From Methylobacterium sp. J-088 (lineage in GTDB: Bacteria; Pseudomonadota; Alphaproteobacteria; Rhizobiales; Beijerinckiaceae): a DNA stretch of 52,227 nt. The stretch is taken from the NCBI RefSeq assembly GCF_022829295.1, contig NZ_JAKSYH010000089.1, positions 1 through 52,227 on the forward strand, written 5' to 3'. The notes under the pieces were generated by a model. That model saw nothing but the letters and a program-made list of their open reading frames with translations. It ran no database searches and was not told the origin of the DNA. Position numbers and translations under genes: made by a program. Shown in pieces: positions 33,898 through 42,654 of the stretch (its first letter is position 1; every line of letters starts with the position of its first letter).

Positions 33898-34599
33898 TCA
33901 AGCCTCCGCGATCACCGCGGCAAGATCGGAAAAATCCGAGAAGATCCGGGTGGCGCCGGCGTGCACGAGGTCCGCTCCGGCGAGGTCGTGGACCCAATGG
34001 CCGCCGCCGGTGAAGCCGGCGACCCGCATGCCGGCGCTCCGGGCGGCCGTGACGCCCGGCACGCTGTCCTCGATCACCAGACACGCCTCGGCCGGGACCC
34101 CCATCCGGTCGGCGGCGAACAGGAACAGGTCCGGGAACGGCTTGCCCCGCTTCACCTGCGCCGAGGAGAACACATGCGCGCCGAACAGCGGCAGAAGCCC
34201 GGTCAGCGTCAGGGAATGGCGCAGCCGGACCGGATCGCTGCTGGAGGCCACGCAACGCGGCAGGCCGAGGGCCGCCACCGCCTCGGCGACGCCACGCATC
34301 GCCCGCAATTCGGCATCGAACAGCGCGAGCGTCTCGGCCTTGACCGCCTCGACAAAGCCCTCGGGCGCCGTAACCCCATAGTCCCGGGCGATATGCGCCA
34401 TGATCGAGGGCATGGAGGTCCCGGTGAACCGCGCCCGCACGGTGGCGAGGTCGATCGCCACGCCGATCCGGTTGAGGCCGGTCGTGAGGCAGGCGAGGCT
34501 GAGGGGCTCGCTGTCGACCAGGACGCCGTCGCAATCGAAGATCACGAGGCCGAGGGAGAGTGACGTCGCGCGTGCGTCCAAGGCCGACCGTTCCCGCAC
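33898..34599 (-). CDS. HAD-superfamily sugar-phosphate phosphatase / beta-phosphoglucomutase-like
   Basis: A 233-residue HAD subfamily IA enzyme. Motif I is VIFDCDGVLVDSEPL, a helical cap follows, motif II is CVASSSDP, motif III is VKRGKPFPDLFLFAA, and the final motif is CLVIEDSVPGVTAA. This set is typical of CbbY/Gph/YieH-like phosphatases acting on phosphoglycolate or sugar phosphates; specificity cannot be told from sequence. GTG 34599 is a plausible start just before the domain; the frame stays open further upstream but that part (basic, proline-rich) does not look conserved. Confidence 0.88.
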   Translation of the reverse strand: MRERSALDARATSLSLGLVIFDCDGVLVDSEPLSLACLTTGLNRIGVAIDLATVRARFTGTSMPSIMAHIARDYGVTAPEGFVEAVKAETLALFDAELRAMRGVAEAVAALGLPRCVASSSDPVRLRHSLTLTGLLPLFGAHVFSSAQVKRGKPFPDLFLFAADRMGVPAEACLVIEDSVPGVTAARSAGMRVAGFTGGGHWVHDLAGADLVHAGATRIFSDFSDLAAVIAEA

Positions 34600-34738
34600 G
34601 GCCCGCCGCCGCCCGCTGCCTGTGACATGGGCGTCCCGGACCGGCAACCGGACGCGCCGGTGGTTGCAACCGGCGGCCCGGCCCCATACTCCCGGGACGG
34701 GCGCCCGCCGGGCGCGCAAGGCTTCGAAGACGTCCGCG

Positions 34739-35059
34739 ATGTTCCGCTTCCTGGTCCGCGTCCTGGGCTTCCTGCTGATGGCCGGCGGCTTCGTCGCGCT
34801 GGTCTATGACGGTGCCCGCTCCATCGCCAATAACGGCCTGCGGGTGACGCCGCTCTCAGAGGTGATCGCCGCCCTGTTCAAGGACCGGGCCGGCGCCCTG
34901 CAGGGCAGCGTCGAGGGGGCGGCGCCCTGGCTCTGGCATGTGCTGGGCCTGCCGCTCACCCTGGCGCCGGCCTCGCTGATCGGGCTTGGTCTCGGCGCGG
35001 TCCTGCTCTGGCTCGGCCAGCCGGGCCGTGAGCCGATCGGGTTCCTCACGAAGCCCTGA
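34739..35059 (+). CDS. Small membrane protein, 106 aa, unknown
   Basis: A 106-residue protein with two transmembrane segments, FLVRVLGFLLMAGGFVALVYDG at the N-terminus and LAPASLIGLGLGAVLLWLG near the C-terminus. They flank a conserved-looking loop (SIANNGLRVTPLSEVIAALF then WLWHVLGLPL). Similar proteins seem common in Hyphomicrobiales and are unnamed. It is transcribed divergently from the HAD phosphatase. No good ribosome binding site is visible before ATG 34739, so the start is only likely. Confidence 0.75.
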   Translation: MFRFLVRVLGFLLMAGGFVALVYDGARSIANNGLRVTPLSEVIAALFKDRAGALQGSVEGAAPWLWHVLGLPLTLAPASLIGLGLGAVLLWLGQPGREPIGFLTKP

Positions 35060-35122
35060 TCGCCAAGCACAATCCAAGATAGGGATGCCGGACGGTTTCG
35101 GGATGCGGCTATCACACCTGCT

Positions 35123-35237
35123 CCCTCATCCTGAGGTGACCGCGAAGCGGGCCTCAAAGGAAGGCTCCAGGGATCGCGGCGCCCTCTGAAGGGCACCTTC
35201 GAGGCCTTCGCTGCGCTGCGGCACCTCAGGATGAGGG
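35123..35237. repeat. 115-bp element with 16-bp perfect terminal inverted repeats
   Basis: CCCTCATCCTGAGGTG (35123-35138) and its exact reverse complement (35222-35237) bound an internal segment that is also partly self-complementary (GCGGGCCTCAAAGG against CTTCGAGGCC). The CTCATCCTGAGG end sequence is a very common short dispersed repeat in Bradyrhizobium-like and Methylobacterium-like genomes. It encodes nothing. The rest of the spacer up to msrA is featureless. Confidence 0.7.
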
Positions 35238-35395
35238 CGTGAGTGGGACGACACCCGTGACGGCGTCGCCTGCCCGGAACGCATAGGGCCCTCTATCGGC
35301 CGTCGATGAGCCGGATGTCCCCCGGCTGCCGGATGCTTTCTCCGAAGTGGACATCTACCCATATTGGGCGGGACCCGAGACCGGGAGGCAACCCG

Positions 35396-36052
35396 ATGTT
35401 TCTGTTCCGCAAGCGCCCCGAGATGCCGAGCCCCGCCGAGGCCCTGCCGGGGCGTCCGACGCCGCTGTCGACGGCCGAGACCCACTTCGTCAACGGCAAC
35501 CCGCTCAAAGGGCCTTATCCACCGGGCATCGAGACGATCGTCCTCGGGCTCGGCTGCTTCTGGGGCGCGGAGCGTCGCTTCTGGCAATTGCCCGAGGGCG
35601 TGTTCGCGACGGCCGTGGGCTATGTCGGCGGTTACACCCCGAACCCGACCTACGAGGAGGTCTGCACCGGCCAGACAGGCCACAACGAGGTCGTGCTGGT
35701 CGCCTTCGACCCGGCTTTGCTGCCGCTGGAGTCGGTGCTGCGGACCTTCTTCGAGAGCCACGATCCGACCCAGGGCCTACGCCAGGGCAGCGATGTCGGC
35801 ACCCAATACCGTTCAGGCATCTACACGAACGGCCCCGCTCAGGAGGCGACCGCCCGGGCGGTGCGCGAAGCCTATGCCGAAGCACTGCGGCAGCGCGGCT
35901 TCCCGAACGTGACCACCGAGATCAAGCCGCTGGAGCATTTCTACTTCGCGGAAGGCTACCACCAGCAGTACCTCGCCAAGAACCCGGGCGGCTATTGCGG
36001 CCTCGGCGGCACCGGCGTCAGCTGCCCGGTGGGGACCGGCGTCGCCGCCTGA
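35396..36052 (+). CDS. msrA: Peptide-methionine (S)-S-oxide reductase
   Basis: A 218-residue repair enzyme reducing methionine-S-sulfoxide in proteins. The catalytic C54 is in [14 protein letters not shown], with substrate-pocket residues in [19 protein letters not shown] and [12 protein letters not shown]. Resolving cysteines lie in the C-terminal [22 protein letters not shown] sits 8 bases before ATG 35396. There is no signal peptide, so it acts in the cytoplasm using thioredoxin. The N-terminal [17 protein letters not shown] extension is typical of the longer proteobacterial MsrA form. Confidence 0.96.
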   Translation: MFLFRKRPEMPSPAEALPGRPTPLSTAETHFVNGNPLKGPYPPGIETIVLGLGCFWGAERRFWQLPEGVFATAVGYVGGYTPNPTYEEVCTGQTGHNEVVLVAFDPALLPLESVLRTFFESHDPTQGLRQGSDVGTQYRSGIYTNGPAQEATARAVREAYAEALRQRGFPNVTTEIKPLEHFYFAEGYHQQYLAKNPGGYCGLGGTGVSCPVGTGVAA

Positions 36053-36082
36053 CGCCTTTCAGGACTTGCCGCCGGACGATCC

Positions 36083-36247
36083 TTACGGGCTCCCGCGGGG
36101 CTTGGGCGGCATGCCCGTCGAGGCGGGGGCGGGAGCGTTGCCCACGAGCGGCGGCGTGCTGTTCGGGCTGCGCAGCACGATCAGCACGCTGCCCAGGACC
36201 GAGAGGGCGATGGCGGTGGCGAAGATGAGGAAGAGCCAGCGGGGCAT
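36083..36247 (-). CDS. Small single-pass membrane protein, 54 aa, unknown
   Basis: The minus-strand frame from ATG 36247 to TAA 36083 encodes 54 residues: one N-terminal transmembrane segment (WLFLIFATAIALSVLGSVLIVL) then a proline-rich tail (NSTPPLVGNAPAPASTGMPP). Third codon positions are nearly all G or C. It sits 49 bases downstream of mepA on the same strand and may be co-transcribed. No family recognised and no strong ribosome binding site. Confidence 0.5.
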   Translation of the reverse strand: MPRWLFLIFATAIALSVLGSVLIVLRSPNSTPPLVGNAPAPASTGMPPKPRGSP

Positions 36248-36296
36248 TCCGGGGCGTTAGCACATCGCGCCGGTTCGTGAACTGCCCCTGATCGCC

Positions 36297-37229
36297 TCAC
36301 GGTGCCTTCAGCACCGCCCGGCACGCGTTCGGGAGCGCCCCCATGGTCATGGCGGGCTTGGGCTTCGGCGGCACCTTCGTTGGCTTCGGGTGCAACACCG
36401 CATCCGAGAACCAGTAGCCGAGGTCGTCGCAGCCGTCGCCGCTCGGGGGGGCGCCCTGCGGCTGGCAATCCTCCTGGTCGGCAGGGCAGGCGAGCCGGAT
36501 ATGGTAGTGGTAATTGTGCCCGTACATCGGGCGCACCTTGGACATCCAGCGGCTGCCCGCGGCGTCACGGCAAAGGGCCTTCTTGATCGCCGCGTTGACG
36601 AAGATGCGCTCCACCTCCGGCTGCTCGGCGGTGAGCTTGATCAATTGCAGGTGCGTCGGCGTCCAGACGCGCGGGTCGATGTCGAGCCGGTCGGGTCGGA
36701 CCATGTCGGTGGCGGAGGTCTCCTCGCGCTCCGCCCGGCTCATGCGGTGATCGGGCATGGGCGTCAGCCAGACGTCGGCGTCGATGCCGATCTGGTGCGA
36801 GGCGTGGCCGGTGATCATCGGACCGCCCCGGGGCTGGGCCATGTCGCCGACGAGCAGCCCAGGCCAGCCGACCCGGGCGGCCTTCTGCGACAGACGCTCG
36901 ACGAAATCGACGAGATTGGGCGTGCCCCACATCCGGTTGCGGGACGGGCGCATGATCTGCCAGTTCGGTCCGTCGAGCGGCAGCGCCTCGCCGCCGGCGA
37001 AGCAGCCCTTCGCGTAGAATCCATAGATGTGGGCCGGTCCCGCGGTGGCCTTCGTCACGCGCCCGAACAACGCCTTGGCGGGCGTCGAGGGCGCGTCCGG
37101 ATGCTCCAGGGGCGGCAGGGGTTTCGGGGCGACGCTGCCGCGGTCCTGGGCCTGCGCAGCAGCGGGCAGGAGCAGGGCGGCGAGCGCGAGGCTCTGGGCC
37201 AAGGACGAGGCGAGGCGCGGCATCGGCAT
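36297..37229 (-). CDS. mepA: Penicillin-insensitive murein endopeptidase
   Basis: A 310-residue periplasmic M74 metallopeptidase that cuts D-alanyl-meso-diaminopimelyl cross-links in peptidoglycan. The signal peptide (LALAALLLPAAAQAQ) is followed by RMWGTPNLVDFVERL, the zinc-binding GHASHQIGIDADVW and a C-terminal YHYHIRLACP carrying the third histidine ligand. Cysteines around the LACPADQEDCQ loop probably form disulfides. Length suits the family. The start at ATG 37229 gives the signal peptide; an ATG two codons later is equally possible. Confidence 0.94.
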   Translation of the reverse strand: MPMPRLASSLAQSLALAALLLPAAAQAQDRGSVAPKPLPPLEHPDAPSTPAKALFGRVTKATAGPAHIYGFYAKGCFAGGEALPLDGPNWQIMRPSRNRMWGTPNLVDFVERLSQKAARVGWPGLLVGDMAQPRGGPMITGHASHQIGIDADVWLTPMPDHRMSRAEREETSATDMVRPDRLDIDPRVWTPTHLQLIKLTAEQPEVERIFVNAAIKKALCRDAAGSRWMSKVRPMYGHNYHYHIRLACPADQEDCQPQGAPPSGDGCDDLGYWFSDAVLHPKPTKVPPKPKPAMTMGALPNACRAVLKAP

Positions 37230-37349
37230 GCGGTGATGGTCGTCCGTCTAGAAGCGCGGGCGCGGGTGCGTGCCGGCGGGTGCGTGCTGGAACGTGGCCC
37301 ACGCCCGGGGCGTTTTTCGGGCAAACACGCGACATATCGGGAGGCGCCC

Positions 37350-37733
37350 ATGCCAGGGACCGGTCAGCCTGCCCCGCGGGAACCCCGCCGCCTGATCGCC
37401 AGCGACCGGGTCATCGGCACCGATGTGCGCCGGCGCGACGGGAGTCGAATCGGCCGGATCGAACGTCTGATGCTCGACAAGGTGTCCGGCCGGGTCGTCT
37501 ACGCGGTGATGAGCTTCGGCGGCTTCCTGGGGCTTGGTGAAGATTTTTACACGTTGCCCTGGTCGGTGCTCCAGTTCGAGCCCCGGCAGGACGCCTACGT
37601 GCTCGACCTCACGGAAGAGCAGTTGCGTGCTGCCCCGGCTCGCTCCCCCGAGGGCACCGATCCGGCCGCGGACGGCGCCTGGGTGGAGCAGATCCACCGC
37701 TACTACGATGTGGCGCCCTACTGGGGGATCTGA
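37350..37733 (+). CDS. PRC-barrel domain protein
   Basis: A 127-residue protein with a PRC-barrel: LIASDRVIGTDVRRRDGSRIGRIERLMLDKVSGRVVYAVMSFGGFLGLGEDFYTLPWSVL. This small beta-barrel occurs in photosynthetic reaction-centre H subunits and RimM; stand-alone versions in Alphaproteobacteria are often stress-associated, with unknown partners. The C-terminus ends EQIHRYYDVAPYWGI, a common tail of such proteins. GGGAGG (37339-37344) precedes ATG 37350. It is divergent from mepA and directly abuts the convergent ParB-like gene (stops at 37733 and 37734). Confidence 0.9.
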   Translation: MPGTGQPAPREPRRLIASDRVIGTDVRRRDGSRIGRIERLMLDKVSGRVVYAVMSFGGFLGLGEDFYTLPWSVLQFEPRQDAYVLDLTEEQLRAAPARSPEGTDPAADGAWVEQIHRYYDVAPYWGI

Positions 37734-38351
37734 TCAGCCTTCCGAGGGGCCGCACCAGCCCGGGAGGTACCCGGCGCCCTTCGACTTAGCCAGCGCCATG
37801 GCCTTCTCAAGGGCGTCGGAGAAATCGTTCTCGACCCGCTTCTCCTTGATGTTGCGCCGGAGGAAATCCGCCCACAGGAACTCGCTGAACGGCGTCGTGT
37901 CCTTGGCGAAGCCACCGGCCCGGCGCAACTCGCCTGCGAGGCTGCGGAAGGGATCGTCTGCCAGATCGGCGATCGCCTTCGGGAGATCCTCGAAATCCCG
38001 GCGCACGCCCTCGGCATCGTAGGTGTAGACCCAGGATTTGTGGTCGCACACCGTCCAGAACGCATCCTTCTCAAGATGGTGCAGGTCGGCGATCACCGTC
38101 ACCAGCACCTCCTTCACCTCTTCTTCCTGCAGGGCGCGGGAGAGGTGGTGATGGTCCACCACGTAATGGCGCTTCTTGGGGCCCAGCACCGTCGGGATCA
38201 TGTGCGCGCCGAGGAAGGCCCGTTTCTTCTCGCCGTCATAGCTGCGCCAGCGACGGCGCTTCTCCGCAACCTCCCGGTAGCCGACCGTCATCTGAGTCGG
38301 CCGCAAGTCGGCGATCGGAACGGGTTTGAGCAGCGGTTCGCGCGTGGTCAT
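37734..38351 (-). CDS. ParB-like nuclease-fold protein (ParBc_2 type)
   Basis: A 205-residue protein with IADLRPTQMTVGYREVAEKRRRWR near the N-terminus and the hallmark HYVVDHHHLSRALQEE. This is the pattern of the ParB-like family found alone in many proteobacteria, sometimes annotated as a putative nuclease or kinase-like enzyme. It is not the chromosome-partition ParB: no helix-turn-helix is present. The C-terminal FSEFLWADFLRRNI is also typical. The orphan ParA near 3865 is too distant to form a par operon with it. Confidence 0.85.
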   Translation of the reverse strand: MTTREPLLKPVPIADLRPTQMTVGYREVAEKRRRWRSYDGEKKRAFLGAHMIPTVLGPKKRHYVVDHHHLSRALQEEEVKEVLVTVIADLHHLEKDAFWTVCDHKSWVYTYDAEGVRRDFEDLPKAIADLADDPFRSLAGELRRAGGFAKDTTPFSEFLWADFLRRNIKEKRVENDFSDALEKAMALAKSKGAGYLPGWCGPSEG

Positions 38352-38433
38352 GAGCGATGCACCCTACGTTGGTCTGTCGCGCAGATGTCACACTTTGCCG
38401 CAGGCGGGAAGCTCGGGCTGGCCTGGGGCTGCT

Positions 38434-38664
38434 TCACGTTTGCCGGATCGGCGGTCGGCGCACGGCCTCCAGTACGAACACCCGGATCGCCGAGGACAGG
38501 TTCTGGCCGCCGCGCCCGGCATCGATGGCGCCGATCAGCGCCTGGACCGATTGGCCCCGTGCCGCCGCGACCTCGCGCAAGGCCGCCCAGAACGGATCCT
38601 CCAGCGACACGCTGGTGCGGTGACCCGCGATCATCACGGAGTGCTTGGTAAGGCCCGCGCTCAT
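38434..38664 (-). CDS. Ribbon-helix-helix domain protein (RHH_4)
   Basis: A 76-residue protein whose core SVMIAGHRTSVSLEDPFWAALREVAAARGQSVQALIGAIDAGR is a ribbon-helix-helix fold of the kind that binds DNA as a dimer. FVLEAVRR closes it. In many Hyphomicrobiales it directly follows a DUF4169 gene downstream of fumC, as here, which suggests a conserved but uncharacterised unit. ATG 38664; 34 bases separate it from the DUF4169 gene. Confidence 0.88.
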   Translation of the reverse strand: MSAGLTKHSVMIAGHRTSVSLEDPFWAALREVAAARGQSVQALIGAIDAGRGGQNLSSAIRVFVLEAVRRPPIRQT

Positions 38665-38698
38665 ACAGAGGCGGCCGCACGGGTATAGGATCGGATCC

Positions 38699-38896
38699 TC
38701 ATTCCGCCGGATCGGACTCGCCCCGTTCGAGGCGATGGCCCTCGTGGCGCTCGGTCTCCAGGGCCTTGCGCCGCTGCTGCAGGGTCTTGGCTTTCTTCGG
38801 CTGCCCGAACGCGATCCGGTTCGATTCTGCCTTGGCATCGTCGGCCGCGCGAGCCTTCGCCTTGCGGACCTGACGCAGGTTGATGATCTCGGCCAC
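38699..38896 (-). CDS. DUF4169 family protein, 65 aa
   Basis: A 65-residue, highly charged protein starting at GTG 38896 with GGGAGG 6 bases upstream. It has the DUF4169 pattern AEIINLRQVRKAKARAADDAKAESNRIAFG, followed by KKAKTLQQRRKALETERHEGHRLE, which is probably helical. Function unknown. It lies between fumC and the ribbon-helix-helix gene on the same strand, the standard order in this bacterial group. Confidence 0.85.
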   Translation of the reverse strand: MAEIINLRQVRKAKARAADDAKAESNRIAFGQPKKAKTLQQRRKALETERHEGHRLERGESDPAE

Positions 38897-38955
38897 GGAT
38901 CGCCTCCCGATAGTGCCGACCGGCGCGTGACATCCGCGCCGGCCAAGTCGCAAAT

Positions 38956-40365
38956 TTAGTCGACGCGGGGGGCCAGCATGGTCTCCGGCCGGACCACGCG
39001 CTCGAACTCTTCCTCCGTCACGTAGCCGAGGCGCAGCGCTTCCTGCTTGAGGGTGGTGCCGTTCTTGTGCGCGGTCTTGGCGATCTCGGCGGCCTTGTCG
39101 TAGCCGATCGAGGGGGCCAGCGCGGTCACCAGCATGAGCGAGCGGCTCATCAGGTCGGCGATTTTGTCCTCGTTGGCCTTGACGCCCACGACGCAATTGT
39201 CGGTGAAGCTGATCGCCGCATCGGCGAGCAGGCGGATCGATTGCAGCACCGCGTTGGCGATCACCGGCTTGAACACGTTGAGCTCGAAATTGCCCTGGGA
39301 GCCTGCGAAGCTCACTGTGGTGCCGTTGCCGATCACCTGGGCGCAGACCATGGTCAAGGCCTCGCACTGGGTCGGGTTGACCTTGCCGGGCATGATCGAC
39401 GAACCGGGCTCGTTCTCCGGCAGCGACAGCTCGCCGAGGCCGGAGCGCGGGCCCGAGCCGAGGAAGCGGATGTCCTGGGCGATCTTGAACAGGCCGGCGG
39501 CGAGCGCGGCGAGCGCGCCCTGCGTGAACACCAGGGCGTCATGGGTGGCCAGCGCCTCGAACTTGTTGTCGGCCGAGGTGAAGGGCAATCCAGTCAGCTC
39601 CGCGGCCTTGGCGGCGAAGCGCTCGGCGAATTCCGGATGGGCGTTGAGGCCGGTGCCGACCGCGGTGCCGCCCTGGGCGAGCGCCAGCACCCCCGGCAGC
39701 GTTGCGGCGACCCGCGAACCGCCCAGCGCCACCTGGGCGGCGTAGCCCGAGAATTCCTGGCCCAGCGAGACCGGCGTCGCGTCCTGAAGGTGCGTGCGGC
39801 CAATCTTGACGATCGACGCGAAGGCCTGGGCCTTGGCGTCGAGCGCTCCATGCAGGTGGGAGAGCGCCGGCAGCAGCCGCCCCTGGATCTCGCGGGCTAC
39901 CGCGATGTGCATGGCGGTGGGAAAAGTGTCGTTGGAGGATTGGCCGCGGTTGCAATGGTCGTTCGGGTGGACCGGGGACTTCCCGCCGCGCTGGCCCCCT
40001 AGCCGCTCGTTGGCGAGGCTCGCGATCACCTCGTTGGCGTTCATGTTCGACTGCGTGCCCGAGCCGGTCTGGTAGATGACCAGGGGGAACTCGTCGTCGT
40101 AGCGGCCCTCCACGACCTCGGCGGCCGAGGTCGCGATGGCGTCGGCCAGCTTCGGGTCGAGGGCGCCGAGATCCTTGTTCACCAGGGCGGCGGCCTGCTT
40201 CACCACCCCGAGGGCGTGCACCAGCGGCGCCGGCATCCGGTCGGTGCCGATCTTGAAGTTCTGGATCGAGCGCTGCGTCTGCGCGCCCCAGTAGCGATGC
40301 GCCGGGACCTCGATCGGACCGAACGTATCGGACTCGGTGCGGGTGGCGGTCTCGGTGGGCGACAT
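38956..40365 (-). CDS. fumC: Fumarate hydratase, class II
   Basis: A 469-residue TCA-cycle enzyme that reversibly hydrates fumarate to malate; the class II form lacks an iron-sulfur cluster. Visible signatures are [57 protein letters not shown] and the catalytic loop [19 protein letters not shown] 40365 ([21 protein letters not shown]) is the start; upstream residues are not conserved. It heads a minus-strand unit with the DUF4169 and RHH genes, and is divergent from the P450 gene. Confidence 0.97.
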   Translation of the reverse strand: MSPTETATRTESDTFGPIEVPAHRYWGAQTQRSIQNFKIGTDRMPAPLVHALGVVKQAAALVNKDLGALDPKLADAIATSAAEVVEGRYDDEFPLVIYQTGSGTQSNMNANEVIASLANERLGGQRGGKSPVHPNDHCNRGQSSNDTFPTAMHIAVAREIQGRLLPALSHLHGALDAKAQAFASIVKIGRTHLQDATPVSLGQEFSGYAAQVALGGSRVAATLPGVLALAQGGTAVGTGLNAHPEFAERFAAKAAELTGLPFTSADNKFEALATHDALVFTQGALAALAAGLFKIAQDIRFLGSGPRSGLGELSLPENEPGSSIMPGKVNPTQCEALTMVCAQVIGNGTTVSFAGSQGNFELNVFKPVIANAVLQSIRLLADAAISFTDNCVVGVKANEDKIADLMSRSLMLVTALAPSIGYDKAAEIAKTAHKNGTTLKQEALRLGYVTEEEFERVVRPETMLAPRVD

Positions 40366-40485
40366 CGTGGCCTCTACGTCTGGTGCAGTGCGGTGCCTAC
40401 TTAAATGAGGCGCCGATGAATCGCGATGCCGGTTTTCCGCAGCGCGCCGACAAGGGCGGGGCTCTGTTCCCGCCGGAAGGAGCCG

Positions 40486-41874
40486 ATGAGCGCGACGATC
40501 GACCTGCCCGAGCCCGCCACCCGGTTCCGCCCTACCGTGCCACCTCCGCTCAAGGAACCGCTCGGCCTGTTCGCGTTCCTGCGGGCGGCGCGGAAGAATC
40601 CGATTACCACGTGGATGGACGCGCATTTCAAGCTGCCGGTGGTGGCGGCCGAGGGTGCGATGGGCCGGATCACCCTGGTGAGCGACCCGGCGCTGGTTCG
40701 CTACGTGCTGATCGAGGACGCCGAGAATTACCGCAAGGACGACCTCCAGCGCCGGGTTCTCGCCCCTGGGCTCGGTAACGGCCTGCTCAGTGCCGAGGGC
40801 GACGAGTGGCGGCTTCAGCGCCGGACGCTGGCACCGATCTTCAACGCCCGCACGGTCCAGGGCTTTTCCGACGCCATGAACGCCGCCGGGGCGCGGCTCG
40901 GCCGGCGTCTCGCCCGCCGGGCCGGCAAGCAGGTCGACGTCGCCCTGGAGATGACCCGGGTCACGCTGGACGTGCTGGAGCGGACGATCTTTACGCAGGG
41001 GTTGCCGGGCGATCCGGACGCCCTCGGGCGCGCGATCACCCGGTTTTTAGAGGCGGTGGGACCGATCGACCCGCTCGACGTGTTCGGCGTACCCGATTTC
41101 GTGCCGCGGATCGGCCGCCTGCGGGCGCGCCCGGCGGGTCGCTTCTTCGCCGAGGTAGTCGATGAGCTGATCGCCAGGCGCAGGGCGCTGATGGCGCAGG
41201 ACGAGGCGCCGCGCGATCTGCTGACGCTGCTGCTCGCCGCGCAGGATCCCGAGACCGGCACCGGCCTCTCGGACCTCGCCGTGAAGGCCAACATCGTGAC
41301 CTTCATCGCCGCCGGTCACGAGACCACCGCCAATTCCCTGACCTGGACGCTGTATTGCCTGTCGCAGGATCCTGCTGCCCAAGCCCGGATCGAAGCCGAA
41401 ATCGATGCCGCCGGACCGGGGGACTTTTCCGTGGAGCGGCTACCCTACACGCGGGCGGTGATCGAGGAGGCGATGCGGCTGTTCCCGCCGGTGCCGTTCC
41501 TTAGCCGACAGGCGGTGCGGGACGACCGGTTTGGCCGGATCAAGGTGCCGCGGGGCTCGCTGGTCATGGTGGCCCCCTGGGTGCTCCACCGCCACCAGTT
41601 GCTCTGGGACGATCCGGAGGCCTTCGTTCCGGAGCGGTTCCTTCCCGAGAACCGTGACAGCATCGCGCGCTTCACCTACCTGCCGTTCGGGGCGGGGCCA
41701 CGGGTCTGCATCGGGCAGAGTTTTTCGGTGCAGGAGGCGGTGATCCTGCTGGCGCATATCGTGCGGGCCGTGCGGTTCCACCTGCCGGCCGATCACCCGC
41801 CGGTCACGCCGCTGCACCGGGTGACGCTGCGGCCGGAGCACGGGCTGCGCATGGAGGCCGAGGGGCGGGGCTAA
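40486..41874 (+). CDS. Cytochrome P450
   Basis: A 462-residue soluble haem monooxygenase. The haem-thiolate C408 lies in [13 protein letters not shown], the oxygen-activating I-helix motif is [10 protein letters not shown], the ExxR is EEAMRLF, and the meander is PERFLPEN. The pattern is nearer the CYP102/CYP4-like group than typical CYP101-type bacterial enzymes, but no fused reductase is present, so electrons must come from partners elsewhere. GGAAGGAG sits 5 bases before ATG 40486. Substrate is unknown; fatty acid or terpenoid hydroxylation would be guesses. It interrupts the otherwise conserved order between fumC and sspB. Confidence 0.94.
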   Translation: MSATIDLPEPATRFRPTVPPPLKEPLGLFAFLRAARKNPITTWMDAHFKLPVVAAEGAMGRITLVSDPALVRYVLIEDAENYRKDDLQRRVLAPGLGNGLLSAEGDEWRLQRRTLAPIFNARTVQGFSDAMNAAGARLGRRLARRAGKQVDVALEMTRVTLDVLERTIFTQGLPGDPDALGRAITRFLEAVGPIDPLDVFGVPDFVPRIGRLRARPAGRFFAEVVDELIARRRALMAQDEAPRDLLTLLLAAQDPETGTGLSDLAVKANIVTFIAAGHETTANSLTWTLYCLSQDPAAQARIEAEIDAAGPGDFSVERLPYTRAVIEEAMRLFPPVPFLSRQAVRDDRFGRIKVPRGSLVMVAPWVLHRHQLLWDDPEAFVPERFLPENRDSIARFTYLPFGAGPRVCIGQSFSVQEAVILLAHIVRAVRFHLPADHPPVTPLHRVTLRPEHGLRMEAEGRG

Positions 41875-41979
41875 GCGCCCCGTCACGCCTCAAGCTGACG
41901 GGTAATGCGATCGTAAAGCCGGGACGCAATGATGAGATCGCCGAGGCCGAGGGCCGACATGTGATTCGGCCCGGCCGGT

Positions 41980-42606
41980 TCAGCTCTTCTTGCGGAACGC
42001 GTCTAGGCTCACGACCTCGGCGCCGGCTTCCTCGCCCTCCTTCTTGGCGGCGGGTCGGGGTGCCTTCTCGTCCGGCTTGGGCGAGCCCTTGTCGCTCGCC
42101 GCCGCGGGAGCCGGCAGACCCTTCGGCGCAGCTGCGCCGATCGTAGCGAGCCCCGCACCCTTGGGGCGAACCTCGCCGGGCTCGGAACCAGCCCCGCGCG
42201 GGCCGGCCTTGGCCGGGGTGGCGTTCGCCTCCTCGGGCGCCTCGCCGGCCTCGCTCAGATCGAACTTCAGCCCGAACTGCACGGAGGGGTCGAAGAAGCC
42301 TGACAGCGCGTCGAACGGCACCAGCAACCGCTCCGGAACGCCCGAGAAGGACAGGCCGACCTCGAAGGCGTGCTCGGTGACGTTGAGGTCCCAGAACTGA
42401 TGCTGCAGGACGATCGTCATGTCCTGCGGGTACTTCTCGCGCAGGGCCTGCGACATCCGCACGCCGGGCGCCTCCGTCCGGAACGAGACGTAGAAATGGT
42501 GCTCGCCCATCAGCCCCTCGCGGGCCGCGTCGGTCAGCACCTTGCGCACGACGCCACGCAGGGCGTCCTGTACCAAGAGATCGTAGCGGATCAGGTCGTC
42601 TGCCAT
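41980..42606 (-). CDS. sspB: SspB-family ClpXP adaptor
   Basis: A 208-residue alphaproteobacterial SspB. The N-terminal substrate-binding domain is visible as IRYDLLVQDALRGVVRKVL, HHFYVSFRT, YPQDMTIVLQHQFWDLNV and FEVGLSFSGVPERLLVPFDAL. A long alanine/proline-rich flexible linker follows, ending in a short C-terminal peptide (AEVVSLDAFRKKS) that likely contacts ClpX. SspB tethers ssrA-tagged proteins to ClpXP for degradation. The tmRNA gene that encodes this tag lies about 50 bases away on the same strand, an apt neighbourhood. Confidence 0.93.
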   Translation of the reverse strand: MADDLIRYDLLVQDALRGVVRKVLTDAAREGLMGEHHFYVSFRTEAPGVRMSQALREKYPQDMTIVLQHQFWDLNVTEHAFEVGLSFSGVPERLLVPFDALSGFFDPSVQFGLKFDLSEAGEAPEEANATPAKAGPRGAGSEPGEVRPKGAGLATIGAAAPKGLPAPAAASDKGSPKPDEKAPRPAAKKEGEEAGAEVVSLDAFRKKS

Positions 42607-42654
42607 CAGCGGTTGCGCTCTCGCCCGGTCTGCCCGGCGCCCCGCCGCGGATGG

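Noticed and set aside
40366..40626. Upstream extension of fumC
   Set aside because: The residues are arginine/proline-rich and not conserved, and overlap the divergent P450 gene start.
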